NCBI RefSeq assembly: GCF_036059255.1
Contig: NZ_CP107947.1
Coordinates: 6,324,001-6,388,000, forward strand
DNA from: Micromonospora sp. NBC_00389
GTDB taxonomy: Bacteria; Actinomycetota; Actinomycetes; Mycobacteriales; Micromonosporaceae
DNA length: 64,000 nt
Reading direction: 5' to 3'
The notes below the pieces were generated by a model. The model was not told the DNA's origin. It searched no databases and worked only from the letters and a program-made list of their open reading frames with translations. Every line of letters starts with the position of its first letter. The stretch's first letter is position 1. A program made the translations under genes and the position numbers. Shown here one piece after another: positions 27,714 through 38,208 of the stretch.

Positions 27714-29132
27714 ATGTCCCAGGAGACGACCTACCTCGAACTGTCCGAAGTGGACGGTGCGCACAAGTTCTACGAGGTCGTTGTCGACGACGCCATGCTG
27801 ACCGTGCGTTACGGCCGGATCGGCGACCAGGGGCAGATCAAGGCAAGCGCCTATCCGGACAACGCCCGGGCCCGGGCGGCCGCGGCGAAGAAGATCGGGG
27901 AGAAGGTCCGCAAGGGGTACGCCCCGGCGGTCCCCGGCGTCCGGCAGAGGCGGAGCGTCTCCCGCCGGCAGATCGTCAGCACCCGCTCCACCGCCCACAC
28001 CGCCCCGGTGCTCTGGCGCTACGACTCCGGCGCCCCCGCCTTCGGCATCTTCGTCGACGATCAGCACTGCATGGTGGGCAACGAGCACGGGGTGATCACC
28101 ACCCTCGGCCACGACGCCCAGGTCCGCAGCCAGGTCCGCCTCCCCGACGGGGTGAAGTGCATCGTCGCCGACGACGCCTGGATCTACGCCGGCTGCGACG
28201 ACGGCAACGTCTACGACCTCTCCGGCAAGGTGCCCCGGGTGGCGTACGCGATCGCCCCCGAGATCGACATCTACTGGCTGGACATCCACGACGGCGTGCT
28301 GGGCGTCTCGGACGCCGACGGCGGGATCGCCGCCATCGACCACGAGGACGAGTTCCTCTGGCGCCGGCCCGGGCGGGGTCGCTCCGCCTGGATGGTGCGC
28401 TGCGACGCCGACGCGCTCTACCACGGCCACTCGCAGGGCGTGACCGGCTACGACTGGCGTACCGGCCGCGAGCTGTGGCACACCACGACCGGCTCCGTGC
28501 TCTTCGGGTGGCAGGAGCCCGGCAGCGTGTTCGCCGGGACGGGCACCCGTGAGGTGGTGCGGCTGGCCAAGGACGGTCGGGTCGAGCGCAGCTACCGGTG
28601 CGACGCCCCGGTCTTCTCCTGCGCCACCGCGGAGGGCGGCCGGTACGTCTTCGCCGGCGACAGCCAGTCCTCGATCTACTGCTTCGACGCAGCGGGCACC
28701 CGACTGTGGAAGCTCGGCACCGGCTGCGGCTCGGCGTACTCCATGCAGTACCGCGACGATCGGCTCTACGTCGTCACCACCGGCGGTCATCTGGCCTGCA
28801 TCGATGCCAGCGAGCCGGCGATCCGGGCGGCCCAGGTCGGCGACGTGCCGGAGGTGCTGGACGTCAAGGCGCCCCGCCAGGCGCCGCGGACCGTGGAGCC
28901 GATGGTGGTCGAGGTGACCAGCGACGCCGGTGCGGGCGTGGTGGTGCAGTGCCTGGACGATCACGGGCGGCTGCGGGTCCAGGTGGTTTCCGACGGCTAC
29001 CGGCGCGACTGGTCGGTGCAGTTCCCCAAGGGCATCCGCGAGCCGGGTGCCCGCTACCTGGTGACCGAGATCCGCGAGTCCGGCCGCGGCGGGTTCTACC
29101 GCGCGTACGGCGACATCCGCCGGCTGCGCTGA
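27714..29132 (+). CDS. WGR-domain protein with PQQ/WD-like beta-propeller
   Basis: 472 aa; ATG follows CGGAGGCCCCC. Residues about 5-75 form a WGR domain (VRYGRIGDQGQIK; variant Tyr-Gly-Arg in place of Trp-Gly-Arg). The remainder has about seven blades of the PQQ/outer-membrane-assembly-like propeller type (TPVLWRYDSGAP-like starts, IYAGCDDGNVYDLSG, GRELWHTTTGSVLFG, YVFAGDSQSSIYCFD). No signal peptide, so cytoplasmic. WGR domains usually bind nucleic acid ends or accompany PARP and MolR-type proteins; their role here is unknown. Confidence 0.8.
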   Translation: MSQETTYLELSEVDGAHKFYEVVVDDAMLTVRYGRIGDQGQIKASAYPDNARARAAAAKKIGEKVRKGYAPAVPGVRQRRSVSRRQIVSTRSTAHTAPVLWRYDSGAPAFGIFVDDQHCMVGNEHGVITTLGHDAQVRSQVRLPDGVKCIVADDAWIYAGCDDGNVYDLSGKVPRVAYAIAPEIDIYWLDIHDGVLGVSDADGGIAAIDHEDEFLWRRPGRGRSAWMVRCDADALYHGHSQGVTGYDWRTGRELWHTTTGSVLFGWQEPGSVFAGTGTREVVRLAKDGRVERSYRCDAPVFSCATAEGGRYVFAGDSQSSIYCFDAAGTRLWKLGTGCGSAYSMQYRDDRLYVVTTGGHLACIDASEPAIRAAQVGDVPEVLDVKAPRQAPRTVEPMVVEVTSDAGAGVVVQCLDDHGRLRVQVVSDGYRRDWSVQFPKGIREPGARYLVTEIRESGRGGFYRAYGDIRRLR

Positions 29133-29155
29133 GCGAGGCGTCCAGGTTCAGGCGG

Positions 29156-30586
29156 TCAGTGGCTGTCGGGCGAGGCGGTGGCGGAACGGCTCCGGAACAG
29201 GCCGAGTCGGAGCGCCCGGAGCAGGGTGCCGGGCCGGCTCAGCGTCGCCGGGTGGTCGAGCATGGTGGTGACCCGGCTCAGCCGGGCGTTGAGCACCGGA
29301 TCGGTCAGCGAGGTCCGGAAGAGCAGATCACCGAACCACTTCGTGACCTTGTAGCCGGGCGGGTACGGTCCGTCGACGTGCGGAAGCTCGATGTCGGCGG
29401 AGGTGGAGACCTGCCACGCGGCATCGACGATCACGCGGACCTGGTCGAAGTACGCCCGCGCCGGCTCGTCCAGCTCTGGGTCCGACCGCAGGTACGCCGA
29501 CAGGCAGGAGGCGTGCAACGTCGCGGAGGTCATGCCCTGGCCGTACACCGGATTGAAAGAGGCAACCGCGTCGCCGGCGGCCACCAGGCCGGCGGGCATC
29601 CGGTCAAGCTTGTGGAAGTCCCGGCGTCGGCTGTCTGCCTGGTGGTACGTGACCACCCCGCCGAGCATCTCCCCATGTTCGGCGATGTCGCCGAACATCC
29701 GGGGATAGTGCTCGCGGCAGCGGGCGGTGAAGTCGGCTACGTCGCGGCTGGGCCTGTCCTCGTCGTAGCCGGCCACCAACATGATCCAGCGGTTTCCCTC
29801 GACCGAGTTGATCCCGCCGATCCGCGCGGTACGGCCCTTGCCCGCCATGGTGTGGTAGACCACCACCCAGGTATCGCTGACCTTCTCGTCCTGCTTGTAG
29901 AGCGCGGTCGCGTAGTTCAGTTTGATCGGCATCCGCTGCATCGGCGGGCGAGGCCACCCGTTGTCCGCCAGCCAGTCGCTCAGCCGGCTGGACCGCCCCA
30001 TCGCGTCGACCACCAGGTCCGCCGGTTCGACGACCGGCTCCTTGCCGCCCTCCGGCACGTAGGAGGCGCCGGTGACGCGCCGGTCGGCGAGGACCAGGCC
30101 GTCCGCCCGGCCGTACACCATCCGGATGTTCCCGACGGCGAGGGTCCGCCGCCGGATCAGCGCTTCCAGGAACGGTCGCGTCGTGATCAGCGCCGGCCCG
30201 GTGCCGGACGGCTCCGGCGGCAGCCCCAGTTCACCGTTCACGAAGATCTTCGCCGTGCCCACGTCGCCTGGCGGCGGCGGGGCGCCGAGCGCGAGCGCCT
30301 CGTCGACGATGCCCGGAAACCAGCGTTCCAACTGGATCTGACCGGAGGGCAGCAACGCGTGCACCTGGCTGCCCTGCGGCACACCGGGCCGGGGCTCACC
30401 ATCCATATCGGAGGCATCCCGCTCGATGATCAGCACTTCCTCGGCGTGGTCGCTCAGCACCCGGGCCGCCATCAGCCCGGCGATGCTGCCGCCGAGTACC
30501 ACCGCACGCCGCATGACCACTGTGGTCTGAGCGGGACTTTCAGCCGTTGCTATCTCGGCGAAGAGCCGGGACGGGGAGGGTGGCAT
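29156..30586 (-). CDS. FAD-dependent oxidoreductase (squalene-epoxidase/geranylgeranyl-reductase-like monooxygenase)
   Basis: 476 aa; ATG 30586 follows GAGGAGCGACCGC. It has the dinucleotide motif VVLGGSIAGLMAARVLSDHA (about residues 27-46), the DAMGRSSRLSDWL motif of flavin hydroxylases and the GDAVASFNPVYGQGMT FAD-pyrophosphate motif. The substrate is unknown. A close paralogue is encoded at 47601-48977 with the same motifs and the same C-terminal HVDGPYPPGY block. Confidence 0.85.
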   Translation of the reverse strand: MPPSPSRLFAEIATAESPAQTTVVMRRAVVLGGSIAGLMAARVLSDHAEEVLIIERDASDMDGEPRPGVPQGSQVHALLPSGQIQLERWFPGIVDEALALGAPPPPGDVGTAKIFVNGELGLPPEPSGTGPALITTRPFLEALIRRRTLAVGNIRMVYGRADGLVLADRRVTGASYVPEGGKEPVVEPADLVVDAMGRSSRLSDWLADNGWPRPPMQRMPIKLNYATALYKQDEKVSDTWVVVYHTMAGKGRTARIGGINSVEGNRWIMLVAGYDEDRPSRDVADFTARCREHYPRMFGDIAEHGEMLGGVVTYHQADSRRRDFHKLDRMPAGLVAAGDAVASFNPVYGQGMTSATLHASCLSAYLRSDPELDEPARAYFDQVRVIVDAAWQVSTSADIELPHVDGPYPPGYKVTKWFGDLLFRTSLTDPVLNARLSRVTTMLDHPATLSRPGTLLRALRLGLFRSRSATASPDSH

Positions 30587-30668
30587 GCGGTCGCTCCTCA
30601 GGTGGTCGGGAAACCTCACCCACGACCGTAACCACGATATCCACCACAGTCATTGCTCCGAGCACACG

Positions 30669-30703
30669 CGGGCGGCCCGGGCCGTCGCCGGCCGGGCCGC
30701 CCG
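30669..30703 (-). terminator. Strong stem-loop terminator after the protease gene
   Basis: CGGGCGGCCCGG pairs perfectly with CCGGGCCGCCCG over an 11-nt loop, just downstream (minus strand) of the serine protease stop and upstream of the FAD gene start. Confidence 0.75.
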
Positions 30704-30716
30704 ATCGGTCGTACGA

Positions 30717-31556
<840 letters not shown>

Positions 31557-31575
31557 TCAAGATTGCGGCCATCAT

Positions 31576-31587
31576 ATTGATATCAAT
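31576..31587. promoter_or_regulatory. 12-bp palindrome upstream of protease gene
   Basis: ATTGATATCAAT is perfectly self-complementary within a locally AT-rich stretch, 65 bp upstream of the protease start, where a promoter would be expected. It may be an operator. Confidence 0.45.
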
Positions 31588-31647
31588 GGATCAGGTAGGA
31601 CATCCCCTCTGGGTCCTACTGCCGACGCTATGGATCGCGGTGGCGGG

Positions 31648-32388
31648 TCAGAGTTGGTGGCGGACCCACACGTTCGGTTCGACGTAGACGCCGTGGTCAT
31701 GTTCCACGTCGCACCAGACCGGGACGAGCGCACCCGGCACGTGCACCTGGCCGGTGCGGTCGAACGGCAGACCGGTCCACCGCCGCCACTCCTGCAGCGT
31801 GCCCGGGATCGTCATCGACCGTGGCGCCACCGACTCGATCCTCCCGCCAGCGCGCACGTGCGTACGCAACCACGGGTCCACCGGCAGGCCGTCGTCGCGG
31901 ACACGGAAGGCGTACCGGTCCATCGGCTCGTCGGGAACCTCGTGCTTGCCGCTGGGGCGTACCGGGGCGACCAGGGTGTGGTAGCCAAGCCGGCGGGTGT
32001 TCTCGCGCATCGCGTCGAGCAACCGAGCGGACAGGCCTCGGCCGCGGGCCTCGGGGCGGACGCAGATCTCCAGCGCCGACACGGTGTTCGCCGACGTGCC
32101 GGCGAGGCGGTTGATCGTCGCCCGCTGCACGATCCGATCCCATCCGCCCGGCGGCAGCCGTTCCTCGGTCCAGGACAGCGGCACGCTGTAGGCACGCGCC
32201 ACCGCCCGGTCCGGCTCAGCGGGGTCGACGGCGAGGAGAACGAACTCCGGGTACAGCCTGTCGGCCACCGCGTAGTACAGCGATGCCATCGGATCCCAGC
32301 TCATGAACTCCGGCCAGGCGTCGTCGAAGTCGTCGAGCAGCGGCGCCAGTTCGGGCCGCTGCGCGACCGTCACGATTTCAAGATCCAT
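31648..32388 (-). CDS. GNAT family N-acetyltransferase
   Basis: 246 aa. The acetyl-CoA motif A is in EICVRPEARGRGLSARLLDAM (about residues 106-126). The C-terminal third, with GGRIESVAPRSMTIPGT and HGVYVEPNVW, is conserved in a group of actinobacterial GNATs of unknown substrate. Weak ribosome binding site; ATG 32388 is the natural N-terminus. Confidence 0.82.
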   Translation of the reverse strand: MDLEIVTVAQRPELAPLLDDFDDAWPEFMSWDPMASLYYAVADRLYPEFVLLAVDPAEPDRAVARAYSVPLSWTEERLPPGGWDRIVQRATINRLAGTSANTVSALEICVRPEARGRGLSARLLDAMRENTRRLGYHTLVAPVRPSGKHEVPDEPMDRYAFRVRDDGLPVDPWLRTHVRAGGRIESVAPRSMTIPGTLQEWRRWTGLPFDRTGQVHVPGALVPVWCDVEHDHGVYVEPNVWVRHQL

Positions 32389-32512
32389 CCGCGGACCATA
32401 GCGGATCGGTCCGGCGGTAGCACCCGGGTTTCCGTCCGCCCTTTCCCTTTCGCCAGCTCACGCCCACGACCGCACGGCGGGACCACCCGGTCACCCGCAC
32501 GCACGACGATGA

Positions 32513-32540
32513 TGCCCCGCCGACCAGGGTCGGCGGGGCA
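32513..32540 (-). terminator. Terminator after LPXTG gene
   Basis: TGCCCCGCCGACC pairs perfectly with GGTCGGCGGGGCA around a 2-nt centre, directly downstream of the surface-protein stop. Confidence 0.7.
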
Positions 32541-32559
32541 CCGGTGGAGGCGCGGTCGA

Positions 32560-34101
32560 TCAGGCGGCGAAACGGGTGTGCCGACGGCGGGACAGGAGGT
32601 AGCCGCCCACGCCAAGGGCGATCAGTAGGCCGCCGAGGCCGGCGATCAGCCCAGTGGAGGCACCGGTGATCGGCAGCGAACCGCCCCCGCCGCCGGCCGG
32701 GTTGACCATGATCTTCGCGCTGTCGTTGGCGGGGTTCAGGTCCTTGAGCGGGCCGTCGCCGGAGTAGGTGTACAGCTTCACCGTGCCGGACTGGCTGCCG
32801 GGCCGGTCGATCCGCAGTCCGAACTCGAACGTCGCCCGCTCGCCGCGGGCGATCGTGTGGCCGGCCGTGCACTCGTAGTGCCGCGCGCCTGGCTTGCCCG
32901 GCAGCCATTCCTCCTCCGTCGGGTCGACGCAGGACTTCGACACGGTGACCGCGGTGACGCCTGCGGGAAGGGTCACCATGGTCGCGATGGCGAGCCCCTG
33001 CTGGCCGTCGGCTCCGGCCCGCGCGGGGCCGTTGTTGGTGTAGCCGACGGTCATCGGGACGGTGGCGCCGACCGCACCGGTGACGGTGGCGCCCACCGCC
33101 GCGGCGTCGGCGCGCTGGTCGCCGGCCACGGTCAGCGTCACCGTGGTGTCGTTGTTGACGGACTCAGTGTCGGTCTGCCCGAGCGAGCGGGCCTGTGCGC
33201 CGCTGACCGGCACCAGCTTCAGAGCCGGGTCGGTCCCCTTGGGGCCCAGCGGCCCTTCCGGCCGGTACTGGTTACGGAACTCCGCCCAGTCGGCGGGGGT
33301 GAACCAGAAGGCCCAGCTGAGGTGCCGGTTCGGCGCCCAACTGTCGGCAGGGATCGTTCCGCCGAACGTCGGGTCCACGCCGACCGCCTCACCGGGTGCC
33401 AGCGAATCGTCGAACGTGCAGGCAAAGCCGCTCATCTCGGTGACGCTGTCGCTGTACTCGCAGTTCTCGTACCGCTTGGACGGCGTGAACCCGTAGGAGC
33501 CGAACACGTACAGCACTGCCCCGTTGACGGTCTTGGTACCAGCGTTCGCCACCCTGAGCGGTACGGTGACCGACGAGCCGAGCGTGCCGTCGAGCGACAA
33601 CTCGGACTCGGTGGCGAGGTCGACGCCCTCGCCGATGGCGACGGTGGAGCGGTAGGTTCCGGTGCCCACGCCGGGCACGGTGACGGTGAACAGCAGTTCG
33701 CCTCGCTGACCCACCTCGGCACCCGCGCGAGCCGTCACACGCAGGCTGAGCAGGTCCGTGGAGTCCGGCTTGTCGTCGCCCGTGCAGGTGATGATGGCAC
33801 CCTCCGTCGTGCAGGCACGTTCGCCTTCCTCCTCGACGTTGGCGAACGCGGCAACCGCACTGCGGTCCACCCGCACCGTGTAGGCGCTGGGACGCCGGCT
33901 GCCGACCGGGTTGAGCGCCACCCATTTCTGCGGGCCGTCCGGGGCGACGGTGACACTGTTGGCGTAGATCGCGACGTCAGCGGCCGGTGCCGCGGCAGCA
34001 GCAGGTGCCGCGGCAGCAGCGGGGATGCCCGTGGACGCGGTCAGGAGCGCGCCGACGACGGCCAACCCGGCAAGCCAGCGCCGGGCGGGATACGGATTCA
34101 T
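32560..34101 (-). CDS. LPXTG cell-wall-anchored surface protein
   Basis: 513 aa; ATG 34101 follows CCGGAGGAACCCC. Sec signal to about residue 42. Repeated Ig-like/DUF11-type beta domains make up the body. The C-terminus is a full sorting signal: LPITG, a hydrophobic segment (LIAGLGGLLIALGVGGYLL) and the basic tail SRRRHTR, so a sortase should anchor it to peptidoglycan. No sortase gene is in the window. The function is unknown; adhesion or an envelope role is possible. Confidence 0.85.
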   Translation of the reverse strand: MNPYPARRWLAGLAVVGALLTASTGIPAAAAAPAAAAAPAADVAIYANSVTVAPDGPQKWVALNPVGSRRPSAYTVRVDRSAVAAFANVEEEGERACTTEGAIITCTGDDKPDSTDLLSLRVTARAGAEVGQRGELLFTVTVPGVGTGTYRSTVAIGEGVDLATESELSLDGTLGSSVTVPLRVANAGTKTVNGAVLYVFGSYGFTPSKRYENCEYSDSVTEMSGFACTFDDSLAPGEAVGVDPTFGGTIPADSWAPNRHLSWAFWFTPADWAEFRNQYRPEGPLGPKGTDPALKLVPVSGAQARSLGQTDTESVNNDTTVTLTVAGDQRADAAAVGATVTGAVGATVPMTVGYTNNGPARAGADGQQGLAIATMVTLPAGVTAVTVSKSCVDPTEEEWLPGKPGARHYECTAGHTIARGERATFEFGLRIDRPGSQSGTVKLYTYSGDGPLKDLNPANDSAKIMVNPAGGGGGSLPITGASTGLIAGLGGLLIALGVGGYLLSRRRHTRFAA

Positions 34102-34342
34102 AGCGGGGTTCCTCCGGTTATTGACGGTGGGCAGGCGGAGTTCGGCGCGGGATGAGCGCGCCAACCACCGGCCGTCCGGTTGAGCCCCCGCCGAGCAAGG
34201 TGACGGAGCACGGCGGGGTACGTCGAGCTGCGGAGCGAGGTCAGACTCTCACGGATGTCACTGAAATGGGGCTCCTGACCTCGCTGAACACGCCGGAAGC
34301 TGCCGCTACGCTCCGCCGGCCTGATGGGGAAACGCCTGGTCG

Positions 34343-35359
34343 TCACGCGCCTGGTGTACCGGTGCTCTCCCGGCGGATCAGGCGGAACGGCGTCTGCACG
34401 GTCAGCGGTGCCGCGACCTGTGTGCCCTCGATCCGGGCGACCAGGCGGCGCACCGCGAGCCGGCCGATCTCCTCCTTGTCCGGCGCGATGGTGGTGAGGG
34501 TCGGGGTGCTGAACCGTCCCTCCTCGATGTCGTCGATGCCGATCACCGCGACGTCCTCCGGCACCCGGCAACCGGCCTCGGTCAAGGCCCGGAGCGCGCC
34601 GATGGCGATCAGGTCGTTGTAGCCGAAGACCGCGTCCGGGGGCTCGCCGAGGGCGACCAGGTCGCGCATGGCCCTCCTGCCGTCCAGCCGGCCGAACTCG
34701 TCGGTACGGGCGACCAGCCACGGGCGGAACGGCAGGCCGGCTGCCTCCAGGGCCTCCCGGTAGCCGCGCATGCGCAGGTGCGCCGACTGCCTGTCGCCAC
34801 CCGGAGCAGCGCCGATGAACGCGATCCGGCGGCGTCCGATCGCCACCAGATGCTGGATGGCCGCGTGACTCGCGGCGACATTGTCGATGGCGATGTGGTC
34901 GTGCGGTACGTCGTAGACGCCCTCGCCGATCAGCACGAGCGGGCTGTCGGCGGTCCGGGCCAGCACCTCTTCCCGACCGATCCGCACCGGACTGAAGATC
35001 AGGCCGTCGATGATGTGTCGCCGGGAGCCGTCGAGGAGCAGCAGCTCCGCGTCCCGGTCCGCGGCGGTGTTCTCCATGAGGAGTGTGTAGCCAAGCCCGG
35101 CGGCTTCCCGGATAGCGATCTCGGCGAGCTCGGCGAAGTAGGGATTGTTCAACTCCGGAATGGCCAGGGCGATCAGGCCGGTACGCCCCCGGCGGAGGTG
35201 CCGGGCGCTCAGGTTGGGGCTGTAACCGAGTTCGTCGATCGCCTGCTGCACCCGCTGCCGGGTCCGCTCCCCCACCGGTCGGTACCCGTTGACCACGTTG
35301 GAGACCGTGGCCAGCGAGACGCTGGCGCGCTCGGCGATGTCCTTCAGGCTGACGCCCAT
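34343..35359 (-). CDS. LacI family transcriptional regulator
   Basis: 338 aa; ATG follows GGAGGGGTCGGTGG. HTH at residues 4-24 (LKDIAERASVSLATVSNVVNG), hinge SARHLRRGRTG, then a sugar-binding domain with FGYNDLIAIGALRAL and DDIEEGRFSTPTLTT. It is divergent from the GH2/AbfB gene and probably represses it through the operator at 35423-35434, with an arabinose-derived inducer (inference). It could also act on other hydrolase genes in the window. Confidence 0.9.
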   Translation of the reverse strand: MGVSLKDIAERASVSLATVSNVVNGYRPVGERTRQRVQQAIDELGYSPNLSARHLRRGRTGLIALAIPELNNPYFAELAEIAIREAAGLGYTLLMENTAADRDAELLLLDGSRRHIIDGLIFSPVRIGREEVLARTADSPLVLIGEGVYDVPHDHIAIDNVAASHAAIQHLVAIGRRRIAFIGAAPGGDRQSAHLRMRGYREALEAAGLPFRPWLVARTDEFGRLDGRRAMRDLVALGEPPDAVFGYNDLIAIGALRALTEAGCRVPEDVAVIGIDDIEEGRFSTPTLTTIAPDKEEIGRLAVRRLVARIEGTQVAAPLTVQTPFRLIRRESTGTPGA

Positions 35360-35422
35360 CCACCGACCCCTCCGGGTGCCACCGGCGGCTGGCAAGGATT
35401 GACGGGACGTCCGCCGTGCCTC

Positions 35423-35434
35423 TATAACGTTAAA
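35423..35434. promoter_or_regulatory. LacI-type operator between regulator and GH2 gene
   Basis: TATAACGTTAAA has a perfect AACGTT core and near-perfect arms, the standard LacI operator shape. It lies 64 bp upstream of lacI-type gene and 166 bp upstream of the GH2 start, so it can control both. Confidence 0.6.
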
Positions 35435-35599
35435 CAGGTGGTGATGGATGTCAATATGATTGCCGTTGCTTGCTGATGGAAATCCCACGGACATCTGTCG
35501 ATGAGGCCCGCCCCCGGTCGAGTGACCACCCGATGCCCACCGCCAACGCGCTTCGGGCCCAGCTGCACCGCCCGCGGCGACTCGCCCCTCGGAGACGGC

Positions 35600-37954
35600 A
35601 TGACACGTCACGTCCCCATCCGCCCCGCCCTGCCCCTGCTGCTCATCCTCGCGCTGATCGCCGGCGTCCTCGCCGCGCCGGCGCCGCCAGCCCACGCCGT
35701 ACCGCCCAAAACGCCGCCGCTGACCACCCCGTGGACCAACCAGGCGTTGCTCGGCACGCCACTGCCGGAGTACCCGCGACCGCAGATGACCCGGCCTGAC
35801 TGGCTCAACCTCAACGGCGAGTGGCAGCTACGCCAGTCCGCCACCGACGACGCCCCGCAGTTCAACACCAACCTGCCCGAGCGGGTCAACGTGCCGTTCC
35901 CGGTGGAGAGCGCCCTCTCCGGCATTCAGCGGGCCGCCAACGACAACCGCAACTACCTGTTCTACCGACGCACCGTCACCATCCCGCCGAACTGGTCCGG
36001 CCGGCGGACGCTGCTGCACTTCGGTGCGGTCGACTGGCAGACCACCGTCTGGGTCAACGGCGTCCGCGTCGGAGCGCACACCGGTGGCTACGACGCCTTC
36101 ACCTTCGACGTGACCCCGCAGCTCACCAGTGGAGCCAACGAGATCGTCGTCAAGGTGTGGGACCCCACCGACACCCGGCAGAACGGCAGCCTGCCCCCGA
36201 TCGGCAAGCAGACCAAGCAACCCGGCGGGATCTTCTACACGCCCAGCTCCGGCATCTGGCAGACAGTGTGGATGGAGCCGGTGCCCACGGCCTCGATCAG
36301 CAGCGTGGACGTCTACCCGAACCTGAGCAACAACACCCTGCGGGTGCGGGTCTTCACCCGGGGCGACGTCAGCGGCCACAGTGTGCTCGCCGAGGCGTTG
36401 AACGGAAACACCGTGGTCGGCACCGCCACCGGCGGCTTCACCGACTTCAGCGTGCCGGTACCCAACGCCCGCCGCTGGTCACCCGACGACCCGTTCCTCT
36501 ACAACCTCCGGATCACCCTGCGCAACGCCGGCGGTGCCGCCGTCGACCGGACCACGCACTACTTCGGCATGCGCGAGATCACCACCGGCCTGGTGAACGG
36601 GGTGCTGCGTCCCAAACTCAACGGTCAGTTCGTGTTCCAGGTCGGCACCCTCGACCAGGGCTTCTGGCCGGACGGGCTGTACACCGCGCCGACCGACGCC
36701 GCGCTCGCCTTCGACCTGCAGAAGCACAAGGACCTCGGCTTCAACATGGTGCGCAAGCACATCAAGGTCGAACCGCAGCGCTGGTTCTACCACGCCGACC
36801 GGCTCGGCCTGCTGGTCTGGCAGGACATCCCGTCGATGACGGCGCAGGACATCAACCCCACCGACGCGCAGCAGGCGCAGTTCGAGACCGAGGCACGCGA
36901 GATCGTCGACGAGCACCGCAGCTCCCCCGCCGTCATCGAATACACGCCGTACAACGAGGGCTGGGGTGAGCGGGCCCTGGCCGACACCCGTCGGGTCGCG
37001 CAGAACATCAAGAACCAGGACCCGACCCGCCTGGTCAACCCACACAGCGGCCACAACTGCTGCCAGTCCCTCGGCAACCCCGGTAACGGCGACATCGACG
37101 ACTGGCACGTCTACCTCGGACCGGACTCCCCGGTACCGTCGAACAGCCGCGTCGCCGCGCTCGGCGAGTTCGGCGGCCTGGGCATCCACACCCCGGGCCA
37201 CGAGTACAGCCCGAACGGCGAATTCTTCGCCTACGAGTGGCAGACCAGCTCGACCGCGCTCACGGACCGCTACGTGGGGCTGGTGCAGGGCACCCAGAAC
37301 CTGATGCTCGGCAAGGGACTCAGCGCCTCGGTCTACACGGAGATCACCGACCTGGAGGGCGAGCTGAACGGCTTTCTCACCTATGACCGTCAGGTGATCA
37401 AGATGGATCAGGCCCGCGTCCGTGCCGCCAACACCGCACTGATCAACGCGTCGAAGACCATCGGCAGCTCGGCACCCGTCGCGCTCCCGGTCAACACCCG
37501 GCGGTCGTTGCAGGTGACGACGCCCGGCTACACCAACCGGTACCTGCGCCACCAGGACAGCCTGGCCTACACCGAGGTGGTCGACGCCGGCAGCCCGGAC
37601 CTGCTCAAGAACGATGCCACCTACACCATCCGGCCCGGCCTGGCCGACACCAACTGCTACTCGTTCGAGTCGGTCAACTATCCGGGGCAGTACCTGCGCC
37701 ATCAGGCGTCCCGGGTACGCAACTCGCCGAACGACGGCTCCGCGCTCACGCGCGCCGACGCCACCTGGTGCGCCCGGGTGGGCCTGACCGGCACGGGGGT
37801 GTCGCTGGAGTCGTACAACTTCCGGGGCAGGTACCTGCGGCACTACAACTCGGAGGTCTGGCTCAGCAACGGCACCGGCGGCGACGTGTACAACACGCCG
37901 ACGTTGTGGGCCGCGGACAGCACCTGGAACATCGCCGCTCCCTGGGCACCCTGA
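35600..37954 (+). CDS. Secreted GH2 glycoside hydrolase with C-terminal AbfB (CBM42-like) domain
   Basis: 784 aa; ATG 35600 follows CGGAGACGGC. Sec signal to about residue 33. GH2 sugar-binding domain (NYLFYRRTVTIP, WVNGVRVGAHTGGYDAFTFD), Ig-like domain, then a TIM barrel with the acid/base Glu in PYNEGWGE and a second conserved Glu in LGEFGGLG or YTEITDLEGE. The last 150 or so residues repeat YLRHQ/YLRHY blocks typical of the arabinofuranose-binding AbfB domain. It probably removes a sugar from an arabinose-decorated polymer outside the cell; exact linkage unknown. Confidence 0.85.
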   Translation: MTRHVPIRPALPLLLILALIAGVLAAPAPPAHAVPPKTPPLTTPWTNQALLGTPLPEYPRPQMTRPDWLNLNGEWQLRQSATDDAPQFNTNLPERVNVPFPVESALSGIQRAANDNRNYLFYRRTVTIPPNWSGRRTLLHFGAVDWQTTVWVNGVRVGAHTGGYDAFTFDVTPQLTSGANEIVVKVWDPTDTRQNGSLPPIGKQTKQPGGIFYTPSSGIWQTVWMEPVPTASISSVDVYPNLSNNTLRVRVFTRGDVSGHSVLAEALNGNTVVGTATGGFTDFSVPVPNARRWSPDDPFLYNLRITLRNAGGAAVDRTTHYFGMREITTGLVNGVLRPKLNGQFVFQVGTLDQGFWPDGLYTAPTDAALAFDLQKHKDLGFNMVRKHIKVEPQRWFYHADRLGLLVWQDIPSMTAQDINPTDAQQAQFETEAREIVDEHRSSPAVIEYTPYNEGWGERALADTRRVAQNIKNQDPTRLVNPHSGHNCCQSLGNPGNGDIDDWHVYLGPDSPVPSNSRVAALGEFGGLGIHTPGHEYSPNGEFFAYEWQTSSTALTDRYVGLVQGTQNLMLGKGLSASVYTEITDLEGELNGFLTYDRQVIKMDQARVRAANTALINASKTIGSSAPVALPVNTRRSLQVTTPGYTNRYLRHQDSLAYTEVVDAGSPDLLKNDATYTIRPGLADTNCYSFESVNYPGQYLRHQASRVRNSPNDGSALTRADATWCARVGLTGTGVSLESYNFRGRYLRHYNSEVWLSNGTGGDVYNTPTLWAADSTWNIAAPWAP

Positions 37955-38086
37955 CCAGTCAGCGGCCGACGGCAGGGTCGTCGTAGCCATCGGCTGACCG
38001 CGGGGGTTCCGGCCTGGCCGGGACGCCCGCGGTCAGCAGGCGTGGCGAAGCGGTAGTACTGGAGGCCCCCGGCGTTCTCGTTGTGG

Positions 38087-38167
38087 TCAGAGGGCGGTTT
38101 CTTCGTAGACGTCGCCGGTGTCGAATGCTGAGAGTGCCACCAAATCGATGATCGCCGTCAATGTCAT
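38087..38167 (-). CDS. Candidate 26-aa peptide gene
   Basis: An ATG at 38167 is preceded by AAGGAAATCTTCAG, a good ribosome binding site. It encodes a 26-residue peptide beginning MTLTAIIDLVALS and ending DTGDVYEETAL, with a hydrophobic first half and acidic second half. No family is recognised and no modifying enzyme is adjacent, so it may be a leader peptide, a small membrane peptide or a chance frame. It points away from the GH183 gene. Confidence 0.35.
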   Translation of the reverse strand: MTLTAIIDLVALSAFDTGDVYEETAL

Positions 38168-38208
38168 CTGAAGATTTCCTTCGCTGTGATGGCGATGAAG
38201 GTCAGGCA

